Positions 14,209 to 21,879 of a stretch of 22,045 nt of DNA are shown here, in pieces. Position 1 is the stretch's first letter; each line of letters opens with the position of its first letter. The DNA lies in assembly GCA_002309255.1 (NCBI GenBank), contig DBXI01000049.1, positions 1 to 22,045 on the forward strand, in the 5' to 3' direction. The position numbers and the translations under genes were made by a program. A model generated the notes under the pieces. That model did not search any database, was not told the origin of the DNA, and saw only the letters and a list, made by a program, of their open reading frames with translations. Source of the DNA: Bacteroidales bacterium UBA1216. Its GTDB lineage: Bacteria; Bacteroidota; Bacteroidia; Bacteroidales; Paludibacteraceae.

Positions 14209-17200
14209 ATTTTCTATCACAATCAGTTTGCCGGACTTGCCGGTAGACTTACCTTCGGTAGTGGTGAGCGATACGCGGTAAACGTATATGCCAGGTGTCA
14301 AGTGTGCATCGCTTATAGCGAACGAGTGCTGCTCTGTGCCCTTGCGTTCGCTGTGATAAACCAGCGCGCCGGTAGGCGAGTAAACGTTCACAGCCATCTC
14401 AATCAGTTCATCCGGCTGGTCGTAGTCGATTGAGAAGTGCAGCACTTCGCTCACGCGCACAGGGTTAGGATAACTCATGATCGAGTACATCGTGGGTTCA
14501 AGTCCTTTCACTACCTGGAAGGACAGCGACTTCGTCGTGCTGTTGTTCAGCAGATCCCATGCGCGGAACGTCAGTTTGTGCTCGCCCTCGCTCATGTTAC
14601 TCATACGGTAGCTTACTTGTCCGGACTGATAACTGCCCGAGGATGCGTAGTAGTCGTTGAGGATATACATCCTATTCGGGTCGTTATCAATGGTCAGCAG
14701 CAGATCATGACCTATACCCGAACCAACGGTATTGATGCCATGCTCGTCGAAGATCTCGGCGTAGAAGTGCGGCTGATCGGTTGTCTTGTCGCCGTCAACA
14801 AAGCTCGGTGAGTTCAGGTAGATCTTCAGCTCCGGACCGATGCTATCCATGAGCGCCACCGACGATGATCCGCCGATAACGAAGTTCTCAAAGTGACCTA
14901 TTCCTTCGCCGTTGATGCTATCGATGGCGTGATAGGTGATTCGTCCGTTGCCGAAGTTGTAGCGTATATCCTTGGGCATCATGAACGAGTAGTCAAAGTG
15001 CCCGTCCTTGACTTGTGCTCGTCCTTGATACAAGGTGTTGGGGTAATCGTTGTAGGTATATTTAACCTTGTCGCTCTCCTTGCTATGATCGTTGTCGAGC
15101 GTGGTTACTTGCTGCAGCTTGTCCATCACGGTGATGTTCACTGTGCCGTTGAACTCGCGTGCCGTGTCGCCATCGGCGTTCTCCACCCAGCCGGTGAAGG
15201 TATGCAGGGTCAGTGCGTTCAGCGTGTCAGACGCTTGCTCGGTGCGCACGCGGTAATCGGTGGGGTAGTGCAGACGGATCGCAGGATCACCCAGCAGGAT
15301 ATACGGCAGCTTGTTCTCGTCCGAACCCGTCTGGTTCTTCGCTATGCGGCATGCCTCGCCGATGGTCATCTTGTAGCTGAACTCATTTGCATGCCCGAAC
15401 AAGGTGTCGCACAGGTTCCTGTTGATCTCTCTGTTCTGGCTGGCATACACTGTGCGACATGCAGACATCACGGCTATAGCACCGCCAATGGGGTTAATCA
15501 CCGCCTCTTCACTCGCACTCTGATCACTGGCATCGAAGTGGGCAAATCCGCAGGTTGCCAGCATCCAGAAACCCTGATTGGCATTCGACATTGTGCGGCA
15601 GTCACGCAGCGACAGCAGGTTCTCCGAAGTGATGTTGTTGTAGCCGCCGTGACCGGAGTAATCCATGAACAGCACGCCGTCGTTCAGCAGGTTGATGAAC
15701 CTGTTCTTCGCCAGCGGATAGCTCTCGCCGGAGGCGCTTACTTCCTGCGTATAAGCATCCAGGTAGATCTTGTTGACCACAAACGACATGTTCTTCACCC
15801 GTACGCGTTCTGCTGCCAGGTCAGTGATACGCGTGTGCAGGTTGCTGTCGCCGTCATCGGCAACGAACATCAACTGCTGATGCCATTTACCGGGCTGCTC
15901 GTTGCGGATATAGGTGGCAATCTTCTCGGCTACCGCTTCCGCTGATTCAGCGCTTGATACAGGCAGACGACCTACGCCTATATCCATACGGCCGGTTATA
16001 TCAGACAGCCCCTCGTGGTCGTCCAGAAATCCGAAGTAGTCATCCGTCGCATAAGCCTTCGTCTCCACCTCACTGTTCATCGCCTGATAGGTGAGCAGGG
16101 TGTTCGGACCGGATGTGAGCATCAGCTTACGGTTGTCATACGAACCGTCACCGAGCAGCAGCAGCCACTTGGGCTTCTCTGTCGCGCTTTCTGCGCGGTC
16201 GTAGAGCATCTTCATGATCCAGCGGTACGCCGTGGCATCTGGTGTTCCGGATGAGAACTCGTTATATACCTGCTTGTCGGTAACGATAGCTGTCGTTATA
16301 GCGTCATATTGCTCATGCGCGCGGGCAATGATCTGTGCGGCAGGAATGAAATCCTCCGGGCAGATGATCACCAGGTCGATGTTCTTTAGCGCATGCAGGT
16401 TCTGATTGGGCACCTGATTTTCTATCACGGGCTTGAGCCAGCCTGTTGCTAAGCCCGGCTTGACGGCCAAGAAGGTCTGCATCTTGTCGTTGCTGCCTAC
16501 GAACTGCAATTTGTTGCCACTCAGAGTGGAGGGCAACCGTACGATGGAGGTGGGGTCTGTTACATCCCAGATCTCTATATCGTTTGTCGCGTTACTCAGC
16601 GTATAGCGAGTGGTGGTTGATTCGCCGATGTTATCCACATTGGTCATCACCATCTCCTGCCCGCTCATCACCATCTTACAGCGCGTTGACATCTCCACAT
16701 AGTTCAGATAGCCGCGGCTGCCGGAGGTGGGGTTGCTGAATCGTAACTCAAACACCTGAGTCCCCGTGCCGTCTGCCGGCAGAGTGAACCGATCACGACC
16801 TTCGTTGGTTGTTGCCTTCGTGTAGAAATCCGATACCAGGATCTTCTCCGTAACGCAGCTGTATTGGTTGGCGCCCACCGCCATGGTGAACGTCGTTTGT
16901 TCGCCCGATGCACCGGCTACGCGGCAACGGATATCCAGGGTGGCATCATCCGCCAGATCGTGGAACGGGAACGACATCTTTACCCGAGGATGAGCATCTG
17001 TCAGCAGTTCGCCGTAGAACTCACGTCCGCCACCGGCCTTGCCCGATACATCCACCAGGTTAACGGAATCTCGGTCATGCACCATGTATGCCATATACGT
17101 ATCGGCAGTGTAATCCGTCTCTGCCACCGCCTCGGCGGTCGAAAGCAGGTGCTGCTCACCCGCGTTGTCCGTCAGGAAGTAATAGCCGTAGCGGCTGTAT

Positions 17201-17583
17201 GTGTTGTGCGTATGAATGAAGTGGTTGTTCGCATACTCCCAACTGTCTATTCCCTGAGCATAGAACAAGATATAATCGCCCTGGTTGAACACGCCGTCGC
17301 TTCCCTTGTGCATGTAGAACGTTACTGGAGGAAGATCATCGTGCTTCTCCAGCCGGAAGTTCTGACTCAGCATCCCGCCGCCGTAACCGTAGATGCGTAC
17401 ATCGGATGGCTTTAGACCGGCTGCAGCTAACTCCTCGTAAGTCAAGCAGTGAATACCCGTCTCTGTCACGCGCATCTTCACCCACTTGCCGTCAGCCAGC
17501 ATGGATGTGGAGGTATAGGTATGCGCAAACAGACTTGCCGATGCAAGTAGCAATAGCGCGATTATAGTTGTTCTTGTTCTCAT
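14206..17583 (-). CDS. porU: PorU, T9SS surface sortase (C25 cysteine peptidase family)
   Basis: PorU sits on the cell surface, cleaves the C-terminal domain (CTD) from T9SS cargo and joins the cargo to anionic lipopolysaccharide. The 1125-residue protein has a signal peptide (MRTRTTIIALLLLASASLFA), a long beta-rich N-terminal region, and a gingipain-type catalytic domain at about 390-770. The catalytic pair is His645 in DYSGHGGYN and Cys678 in LATCGFAHFD, 33 residues apart. Downstream are beta-sandwich domains, and from about 1030 a T9SS type A CTD starting YPNPVRVSEV and ending KLIVIEN. PorU itself is known to carry a CTD. Its start overlaps the stop of the upstream FAH-like gene by four bases. 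Confidence 0.94.
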   Translation of the reverse strand: MRTRTTIIALLLLASASLFAHTYTSTSMLADGKWVKMRVTETGIHCLTYEELAAAGLKPSDVRIYGYGGGMLSQNFRLEKHDDLPPVTFYMHKGSDGVFNQGDYILFYAQGIDSWEYANNHFIHTHNTYSRYGYYFLTDNAGEQHLLSTAEAVAETDYTADTYMAYMVHDRDSVNLVDVSGKAGGGREFYGELLTDAHPRVKMSFPFHDLADDATLDIRCRVAGASGEQTTFTMAVGANQYSCVTEKILVSDFYTKATTNEGRDRFTLPADGTGTQVFELRFSNPTSGSRGYLNYVEMSTRCKMVMSGQEMVMTNVDNIGESTTTRYTLSNATNDIEIWDVTDPTSIVRLPSTLSGNKLQFVGSNDKMQTFLAVKPGLATGWLKPVIENQVPNQNLHALKNIDLVIICPEDFIPAAQIIARAHEQYDAITTAIVTDKQVYNEFSSGTPDATAYRWIMKMLYDRAESATEKPKWLLLLGDGSYDNRKLMLTSGPNTLLTYQAMNSEVETKAYATDDYFGFLDDHEGLSDITGRMDIGVGRLPVSSAESAEAVAEKIATYIRNEQPGKWHQQLMFVADDGDSNLHTRITDLAAERVRVKNMSFVVNKIYLDAYTQEVSASGESYPLAKNRFINLLNDGVLFMDYSGHGGYNNITSENLLSLRDCRTMSNANQGFWMLATCGFAHFDASDQSASEEAVINPIGGAIAVMSACRTVYASQNREINRNLCDTLFGHANEFSYKMTIGEACRIAKNQTGSDENKLPYILLGDPAIRLHYPTDYRVRTEQASDTLNALTLHTFTGWVENADGDTAREFNGTVNITVMDKLQQVTTLDNDHSKESDKVKYTYNDYPNTLYQGRAQVKDGHFDYSFMMPKDIRYNFGNGRITYHAIDSINGEGIGHFENFVIGGSSSVALMDSIGPELKIYLNSPSFVDGDKTTDQPHFYAEIFDEHGINTVGSGIGHDLLLTIDNDPNRMYILNDYYASSGSYQSGQVSYRMSNMSEGEHKLTFRAWDLLNNSTTKSLSFQVVKGLEPTMYSIMSYPNPVRVSEVLHFSIDYDQPDELIEMAVNVYSPTGALVYHSERKGTEQHSFAISDAHLTPGIYVYRVSLTTTEGKSTGKSGKLIVIEN

Positions 17584-18155
17584 TTTATTTTGCAGTATAG
17601 TTGTTCTTGTTCATTGTTCACACATCGCAGTATATCATCCTGTTGCAGTTGCCATGGCTTGGTGTTCATCGCCACGTAGATCAGGTCGCCCTGCCGTATA
17701 GTCAGCAGTTCACTTACGCGCGCAACTGCTTGATCCAACAACGCTTGCATCTCGTCCTGCGACCATCTTATCTGCTCTATCGTCTCCTCGCCGCGCCTTA
17801 ACTCCCACCTAACTTCTAACATCTTACTTCCAACTTCCTCCATCTCTCCCACGGCCAGCGAGTTCTCAAACGCAACCGCTTCCGTCCACGGCTTGCCTGC
17901 CTTCTTGGCTTCGCGCAACTTGTCGGCGCTGAAGAAATCCACACCCGCCGCCATAGCATCGTAGTAGCGCGATGCAAAGCGCGGAGCGATACACTTGCCC
18001 AGTCGCGACACACGCAGCACTACACAGGGCAAAGCCTGCAACTCGCGAAACCACTCCGGCACAAACAACGGCTTACGGTTAACCAGAAGCGAACTGTCGC
18101 TCTTCAATACAACGTTTTCCGCGCCGTCGTAATATGTAATTCCTACTATCTTCAA
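17580..18155 (-). CDS. Degenerate fumarylacetoacetate hydrolase (FAH) family protein, probably not catalytic
   Basis: This 191-residue protein keeps the FAH scaffold: SRLGKCIAPRFASRYYDA, then GVDFFSADKL, a KPWTEAVAFENSLAVGE segment, and IRQGDLIYVA near the end. FAH-family enzymes bind a divalent metal through Glu-x-Glu (usually in HYExEL before RLGK) and an Asp in DFTARD. Here the Glu-x-Glu site reads LPCVVL and DFTARD reads DFFSAD, so two ligands are gone, and the usual Lys of the KGFD segment is also absent. A heptad word array is translated inside it (about residues 106-120). It overlaps porU by 4 bases, has its own promoter, and is the first gene of the porU-porV unit. Confidence 0.8.
   Translation of the reverse strand: MKIVGITYYDGAENVVLKSDSSLLVNRKPLFVPEWFRELQALPCVVLRVSRLGKCIAPRFASRYYDAMAAGVDFFSADKLREAKKAGKPWTEAVAFENSLAVGEMEEVGSKMLEVRWELRRGEETIEQIRWSQDEMQALLDQAVARVSELLTIRQGDLIYVAMNTKPWQLQQDDILRCVNNEQEQLYCKIK
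17797..17838. repeat. Heptad word array translated inside the FAH-like gene
   Basis: CTTAACT, CCCACCT, AACTTCT, AACATCT, TACTTCC, AACTTCC: six 7-base units in exact phase. On the coding strand they read as GGAAGTT-like words and encode roughly GSKMLEVRWEL. The segment falls in a surface-loop position where FAH relatives vary. Confidence 0.7.
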
Positions 18156-18177
18156 AACATTTCGCAGAAATGACCTA

Positions 18178-18209
18178 CAAAGTTACGAAAAATATTTCAT
18201 ATTTGCAAG
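18178..18209 (-). promoter_or_regulatory. Bacteroidota-type promoter for the FAH-like-porU-porV unit
   Basis: On the minus strand CTTG (18209-18206), a 20-base spacer, then TAACTTTG (18185-18178). The -7 element is identical to that of tyrS and the spacer is alike. Transcription should start near 18170-18173, about 15 bases before the ATG at 18155. Confidence 0.75.
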
Positions 18210-18219
18210 CCTTGCGAAA
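18202..18219. promoter_or_regulatory. Small palindrome overlapping the -33 element
   Basis: GCAAG-C-CTTGC at 18205-18215 with flanking TTT and AAA (one base out of register). It covers the -33 element of the promoter at 18178-18209, a place where a repressor could act. It could also be chance in AT-rich DNA. Confidence 0.3.
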
Positions 18220-18259
18220 TTTTAGTACACTTTTTGACAAAATTCGACATATTTGCTTT

Positions 18260-18278
18260 GCAAATTATTCAAATTTGC
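18260..18278. promoter_or_regulatory. Inverted repeat upstream of the FAH-like-porU promoter
   Basis: GCAAATT (18260-18266), five bases, AATTTGC (18272-18278): perfect 7-bp arms. It lies 51 bases upstream of the -33 element on the minus strand. It may be an activator or repressor site; no regulator is indicated. Confidence 0.3.
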
Positions 18279-18296
18279 CAAAATCCGTCCACTTTG

Positions 18297-18395
18297 ATCG
18301 AGACAACTACGAGGCATCTACGAGTCATCTACCTGACGTTTACGAGAGCATCCTAGACAATACTCGAGACATTATCGAGACATTTACGAGGCGTT
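18297..18395. repeat. Nine-unit tandem array with exact 11-base period
   Basis: Consensus TACGAGACATT/C. CGAG or its degenerate match falls at 18299, 18310, 18321, 18332, 18343, 18354, 18365, 18376 and 18387, every 11 bases without drift; units 4 and 6 are the most diverged. The array fills the space between the der stop (18399) and the AT-rich region before the porU-unit promoter. Confidence 0.85.
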
Positions 18396-18398
18396 TTC

Positions 18399-19712
18399 CT
18401 ACTTTGCACGAATGAAGATCTGCACCGGCGTACCAGTAAAATCCCACCACTCGCGTAGTTTGTTCTCCAGGAATCGCCTGTACGGCTCTTTCACGTACTG
18501 CGGCAGGTTGGCAAAGAACACGAACGTCGGTATCTGCGTGTTCGGCAGCTGCGTGCAGTACTTGATTTTGATGTACTTTCCCTTCGTGGCTGGTGGCGGG
18601 TAGTTCTCAATCAGCGGCAGGAAGTTCTCATTCAGCTTGGCTGTAGCTACTTTCCTGTTTTTGTTCTCATATACATGTAGCGCGGTTTCCATCACCTTGA
18701 AGATACGCTGCTTCGTTACGGCCGACGTAAAGATAATCGGGAAGTCCGTAAATGGCGCCAGTCTGTCGCGAATAGCGTTTTCGTAGCCCTTGATGTCCTG
18801 ATTCGTCTTGCTCTCCACCAGATCCCACTTGTTCACGCAAACCACCAGTCCTTTCTTGTTCTTCTGGATAAGCGAGAAGATGTTCAGATCCTGCGCCTCT
18901 ATACCGCGCGTAGCATCAATCATCAGGATGCACACGTCGGCGTTCTCTATCGCGCGGATCGAGCGCACAACGCTGTAGTACTCCAGATCTTCCGTGACTT
19001 TCGCTTTCTTTCTTATACCTGCTGTATCCACCAGATAAAAGTCCTTGCCGAACTTGTTGTAACGCGTATAGATACTGTCTCTTGTTGTTCCGGGTATATC
19101 CGTCACGATCGTGCGCTCCTCGCCGATGAACGCGTTCAGGATGCTCGACTTGCCGGCATTCGGACGACCCACAATCGCAAAACGAGGCAGGTCTTCTATC
19201 TCCTCCTCGCCGGTGTCGGATTTGAAGCGTGAGCAGATCTCGTCCAGCAGATCGCCTGAACCCAATCCGTTCTCGGCGCTTAAGATAAACGGTTCGCCAA
19301 GTCCCAGTTTATAGAACTCCGGTGCACCGTATTGATGCTCGAACGAGTCCACCTTGTTCACAGCCAGCACGGTCGGCTTGCCTGATTGACGCAGCAAGTG
19401 TGCCACTTCCTGATCGAACTGCGTCACACCTTCGTTCACATCCACTACCAGCAGCACCACATCCGCCTCGCGGATAGCCAGATCCACCTGACGGTTGATC
19501 TCACTCTCAAACGTATCGTCCGAGTTTACCACCCAGCCGCCGGTGTCAATCACGCTGAATTCCTTGCCGCACCACTCTGCCTTGCCGTACTGACGGTCGC
19601 GCGTAGTGCCCGCTACGTTATTCACTATGGCACGACGCGTGCCTGTCAGTCTGTTGAACAGGGTCGATTTCCCGACATTGGGACGACCCACAATCGCCAA
19701 AATATTCGCCAT
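18399..19712 (-). CDS. der: Ribosome-assembly GTPase Der (EngA)
   Basis: Der is an essential GTPase with two G domains in tandem that binds the 50S ribosomal precursor. The 437-residue protein has GRPNVGKST (9-17) and GRPNAGKSS (182-190) as its two P-loops, each followed by AGTTRD / PGTTRDS, DTGG / DTAG, and NKVD / NKWD. A KH-like C-terminal domain follows, containing KIKYCTQLPNTQIPTFVFFANLP and ending FRNK-type residues (RRFLENKLREWWDFTGTPVQIF). The length is normal. It follows the metallopeptidase gene by 44 bases filled with a heptad array, and no promoter consensus is visible there. Confidence 0.97.
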   Translation of the reverse strand: MANILAIVGRPNVGKSTLFNRLTGTRRAIVNNVAGTTRDRQYGKAEWCGKEFSVIDTGGWVVNSDDTFESEINRQVDLAIREADVVLLVVDVNEGVTQFDQEVAHLLRQSGKPTVLAVNKVDSFEHQYGAPEFYKLGLGEPFILSAENGLGSGDLLDEICSRFKSDTGEEEIEDLPRFAIVGRPNAGKSSILNAFIGEERTIVTDIPGTTRDSIYTRYNKFGKDFYLVDTAGIRKKAKVTEDLEYYSVVRSIRAIENADVCILMIDATRGIEAQDLNIFSLIQKNKKGLVVCVNKWDLVESKTNQDIKGYENAIRDRLAPFTDFPIIFTSAVTKQRIFKVMETALHVYENKNRKVATAKLNENFLPLIENYPPPATKGKYIKIKYCTQLPNTQIPTFVFFANLPQYVKEPYRRFLENKLREWWDFTGTPVQIFIRAK

Positions 19713-19731
19713 TGTTTCTCTTTATTTAATA

Positions 19732-19766
19732 TTAACTATTCACTGTTAACTGTTCACTATTCACTA
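19732..19766. repeat. Heptad word array (metallopeptidase-der junction)
   Basis: TTAACTA, TTCACTG, TTAACTG, TTCACTA, TTCACTA: five units in exact 7-base phase. The last ten bases encode the C-terminal Ser-Glu and stop codon of the metallopeptidase, so the array again runs through a TAG stop. Confidence 0.8.
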
Positions 19767-21745
19767 ATCCGTGCCTGCACGGCATGTAGTATCGGCTCCA
19801 CCGATGGCGGAGCACCCACTGCTTGGATCATCCACTCCTTGGGCGTTAGTCTGCCCAGGCGATAGATGCGCGCGTACTCCTGAGCAAAGTCCTTCCGCTC
19901 GCTGTACTGTGCCAAATGCTCTTCCAACTGATACTGCACGATATGTCCTAACGGATAGTTAGGCAGGTACATCGGTGCGTTCACCATGTGGCTATATACC
20001 GCCAGCAGCACGCAGTCATGCTCGCCTAAGATAGGCTCATAGTATGCGTTCCAAACCTCTTTGGCTATCTGTTGCGTGGCTTCGCACAACTCCTTCGCTG
20101 TAGCTTTCGGATGCGCATATATCCACCGCCACATACTCATATCCACCAGACTCACACCCATGATCTCGTACATCGACCAGAACTGGTCAAATACTTCGTC
20201 ACTGCTGATTTCTGACTTCTGACTTCTGATTTCTGACTGCGGCATCAGCTGCAGATCGCGTTGCTGCCAGAGGAACGCGCTTGCCTCCGTGTAGGCTGTG
20301 TTCGGCACGCCGGAGAGCATGTAGTGGTCGATCATATACATATCCAGCACCTGCTCCACACAGTGTCCGAACTCATGTACGGCGATGTTGTAGCCCTTGT
20401 AATCCATTCCCGCAGCCGGTATACGCGTTCTCAGACGCGCCTGTTCCTTTCTGCCCAAGCATGGCCAGGCGTGTCCCGAACCGCGTGCCGGTTCAACCAC
20501 TATGTGCCGCGCTATCTCGCGCGCATCATCAGCATAGAATCCCAACCGCTGTAGCAGTCGCGGCATATCAGCCGCAAAGGCGTTAGCATCGGGGTAGAGC
20601 GTGCGCGTCTGAGCTGTCAGCTCATCCTCATTGAGCGAGGCACGTGCCTTGAAACCGTCGAACCAAATATCATACGGACGAAGGTCGCGTCCCAGGCGCT
20701 CGCGGATGATTGCTGCTACTTGCTTAACCTGCTCCGAACCAACGAGTGCGCGGAACAGGCTGTCTAACTCCGAAGCGGGTATCTCCACGCCCTCCTCGAA
20801 GTTCCGCTGGATACCTGTCGGCGCAGACGGGCAGAACTTATCCTCCTTAAATAGCGCGTGCGCGATAGCCAATATGCGCTCATAGCGCGTATTGGGCTCG
20901 GCGGCATCGGCTGTGCTGTACGGCTGCCAGATGTAGTCGGGGGTATTGATCGCCTGACGCGGTATATCCTGCCGCACAATCCGCTGCATAACCTGATAGA
21001 TCATCTCCTGCTTCTCCTGCCCGGTCTGTTTGTCGGCGTACAGGGCTTTGAGCTCATCGCGCAAGTTCCAGTGGCTGAGCAGGATCTTATCTTCCGGCCA
21101 TAGTTGTCGTCCATCATCCGTGCGAAGATTGCCCATGTAGATATTATAGTCGGCTATGTAGTTCTCCGCATCGGCGTTAGCCTGCGCCAGCTGTGCATTC
21201 ACGGATGCCGGCACGCGTGTGGTAAATACATCGCCCAAGCGAGCCATCGCCCACTCCTGACGCGACCAGTGGCGACCTAAGCTGTTCTTCTCCTCCAGAC
21301 TGTAGTGGGGGAAGTTCAGTATGGTCAGGAACGCCAACTTGTTGGCGAACATATCATCAGAGAAGTGTGCCAGCGGACTGTATGCCGACATGATCCAGTC
21401 GGGCAGTTGCGGTTCAGTGGCATTGGTGAGCTGTGTGGGTTTGAGCAGATCCACCGTCAGCATATCTGCCGACTGAAAGCAGTTCTCCAATATCCGGCTC
21501 AGTGACTCATAGAGCGCCACGCGCTCGCTGTCCGTTGCGCAGTAGTTCGCCTCCACAAACGCCAGGAACTCTTCCTCCGTGCCATCTGCAGGCGTCCATA
21601 ACGCCGCTGCCTGACGGATGCCGCGCTCCCGTGCCGACTCATCGGCAGGCGCTACCGAACTACTATTTGTTGACGAACAAGCTGTGATCATTAGCATTCC
21701 AAGCCCCCAAAGGCTTGCCTTTACGTGTGAACAGAATAACTTCAT
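19757..21745 (-). CDS. Zinc metallopeptidase lipoprotein, gluzincin type
   Basis: This is a probable envelope-anchored peptidase of 662 residues. The N-terminus has a lipoprotein signal, LMITACSS, with lipidated Cys23. The HExxH motif is HEFGH at 457-461 (His457, Glu458, His461), and Glu487 in TEASAF lies 26 residues on, as expected for the third ligand of a gluzincin. The rest is largely helical with many Trp, Tyr and Asp/Glu, resembling M3/M32-like fold proteins, but I do not assign a family. An in-frame heptad array encodes QSEIRSQKSEISS at 503-515, just after the active-site region. The start at 21745 is the only one that gives a signal peptide. The substrate is unknown. Confidence 0.85.
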   Translation of the reverse strand: MKLFCSHVKASLWGLGMLMITACSSTNSSSVAPADESARERGIRQAAALWTPADGTEEEFLAFVEANYCATDSERVALYESLSRILENCFQSADMLTVDLLKPTQLTNATEPQLPDWIMSAYSPLAHFSDDMFANKLAFLTILNFPHYSLEEKNSLGRHWSRQEWAMARLGDVFTTRVPASVNAQLAQANADAENYIADYNIYMGNLRTDDGRQLWPEDKILLSHWNLRDELKALYADKQTGQEKQEMIYQVMQRIVRQDIPRQAINTPDYIWQPYSTADAAEPNTRYERILAIAHALFKEDKFCPSAPTGIQRNFEEGVEIPASELDSLFRALVGSEQVKQVAAIIRERLGRDLRPYDIWFDGFKARASLNEDELTAQTRTLYPDANAFAADMPRLLQRLGFYADDAREIARHIVVEPARGSGHAWPCLGRKEQARLRTRIPAAGMDYKGYNIAVHEFGHCVEQVLDMYMIDHYMLSGVPNTAYTEASAFLWQQRDLQLMPQSEIRSQKSEISSDEVFDQFWSMYEIMGVSLVDMSMWRWIYAHPKATAKELCEATQQIAKEVWNAYYEPILGEHDCVLLAVYSHMVNAPMYLPNYPLGHIVQYQLEEHLAQYSERKDFAQEYARIYRLGRLTPKEWMIQAVGAPPSVEPILHAVQARISE
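20205..20239. repeat. Heptad word array translated inside the metallopeptidase gene
   Basis: CTGATTT, CTGACTT, CTGACTT, CTGATTT, CTGACTG: five units in exact 7-base phase. Read on the coding strand they give SEIRSQKSEIS-like residues. The array length is 35 bases and the frame is kept. Confidence 0.85.
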
Positions 21746-21747
21746 AT

Positions 21748-21782
21748 CAAATCAAAAATCACAAATAACAAATCACAAATCA
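21748..21782. repeat. Heptad word array before the metallopeptidase gene
   Basis: CAAATCA, AAAATCA, CAAATAA, CAAATCA, CAAATCA: five units in exact 7-base phase, ending two bases before the ATG on the minus strand. Confidence 0.8.
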
Positions 21783-21794
21783 ATTCTTCGGGTA

Positions 21795-21827
21795 CAATCA
21801 ACCCCGCTTACTGGGCGGGGTTGATTG
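21795..21827. terminator. Strong hairpin after the DUF4295 gene
   Basis: CAATCAACCCCGC (21795-21807) and GCGGGGTTGATTG (21815-21827) form a perfect 13-bp stem with a 7-base loop. Neither side has a long T-run, so it is not a textbook terminator. It may end or process the transcript from the ribosomal-protein side, or stabilise an mRNA end. Confidence 0.5.
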
Positions 21828-21838
21828 TTCATACGTGT

Positions 21839-21870
21839 GCGTGCGCGTTTTCTTTAAATACCGCGTACGC
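21839..21870. other. GC-rich hairpin directly after the DUF4295 stop codon
   Basis: GCGTGCGCG (21839-21847) and CGCGTACGC (21862-21870) pair with one mismatch or wobble around a 14-base AT-rich loop. CGCGTACGCG at 21862-21871 is also a 10-base palindrome by itself. Together with the next hairpin it forms a double-hairpin 3' end for the DUF4295 transcript. Confidence 0.45.
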
Positions 21871-21879
21871 GAGCGTATA

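Noticed and set aside
14893..15945. 350-codon plus-strand reading frame opposite porU
   Set aside because: It lies fully inside porU, which has family motifs throughout; the antisense frame shows only the mirror of its codon use.
18297..18395. CRISPR array
   Set aside because: Units are 11 bases, directly adjacent and degenerate, with no spacers and no cas genes nearby.
18170..18415. 81-codon plus-strand reading frame between the FAH-like gene and der
   Set aside because: It covers a minus-strand promoter, AT-rich DNA and the 11-base array. The array explains the periodic residues, and it runs into the end of der. No family resemblance.
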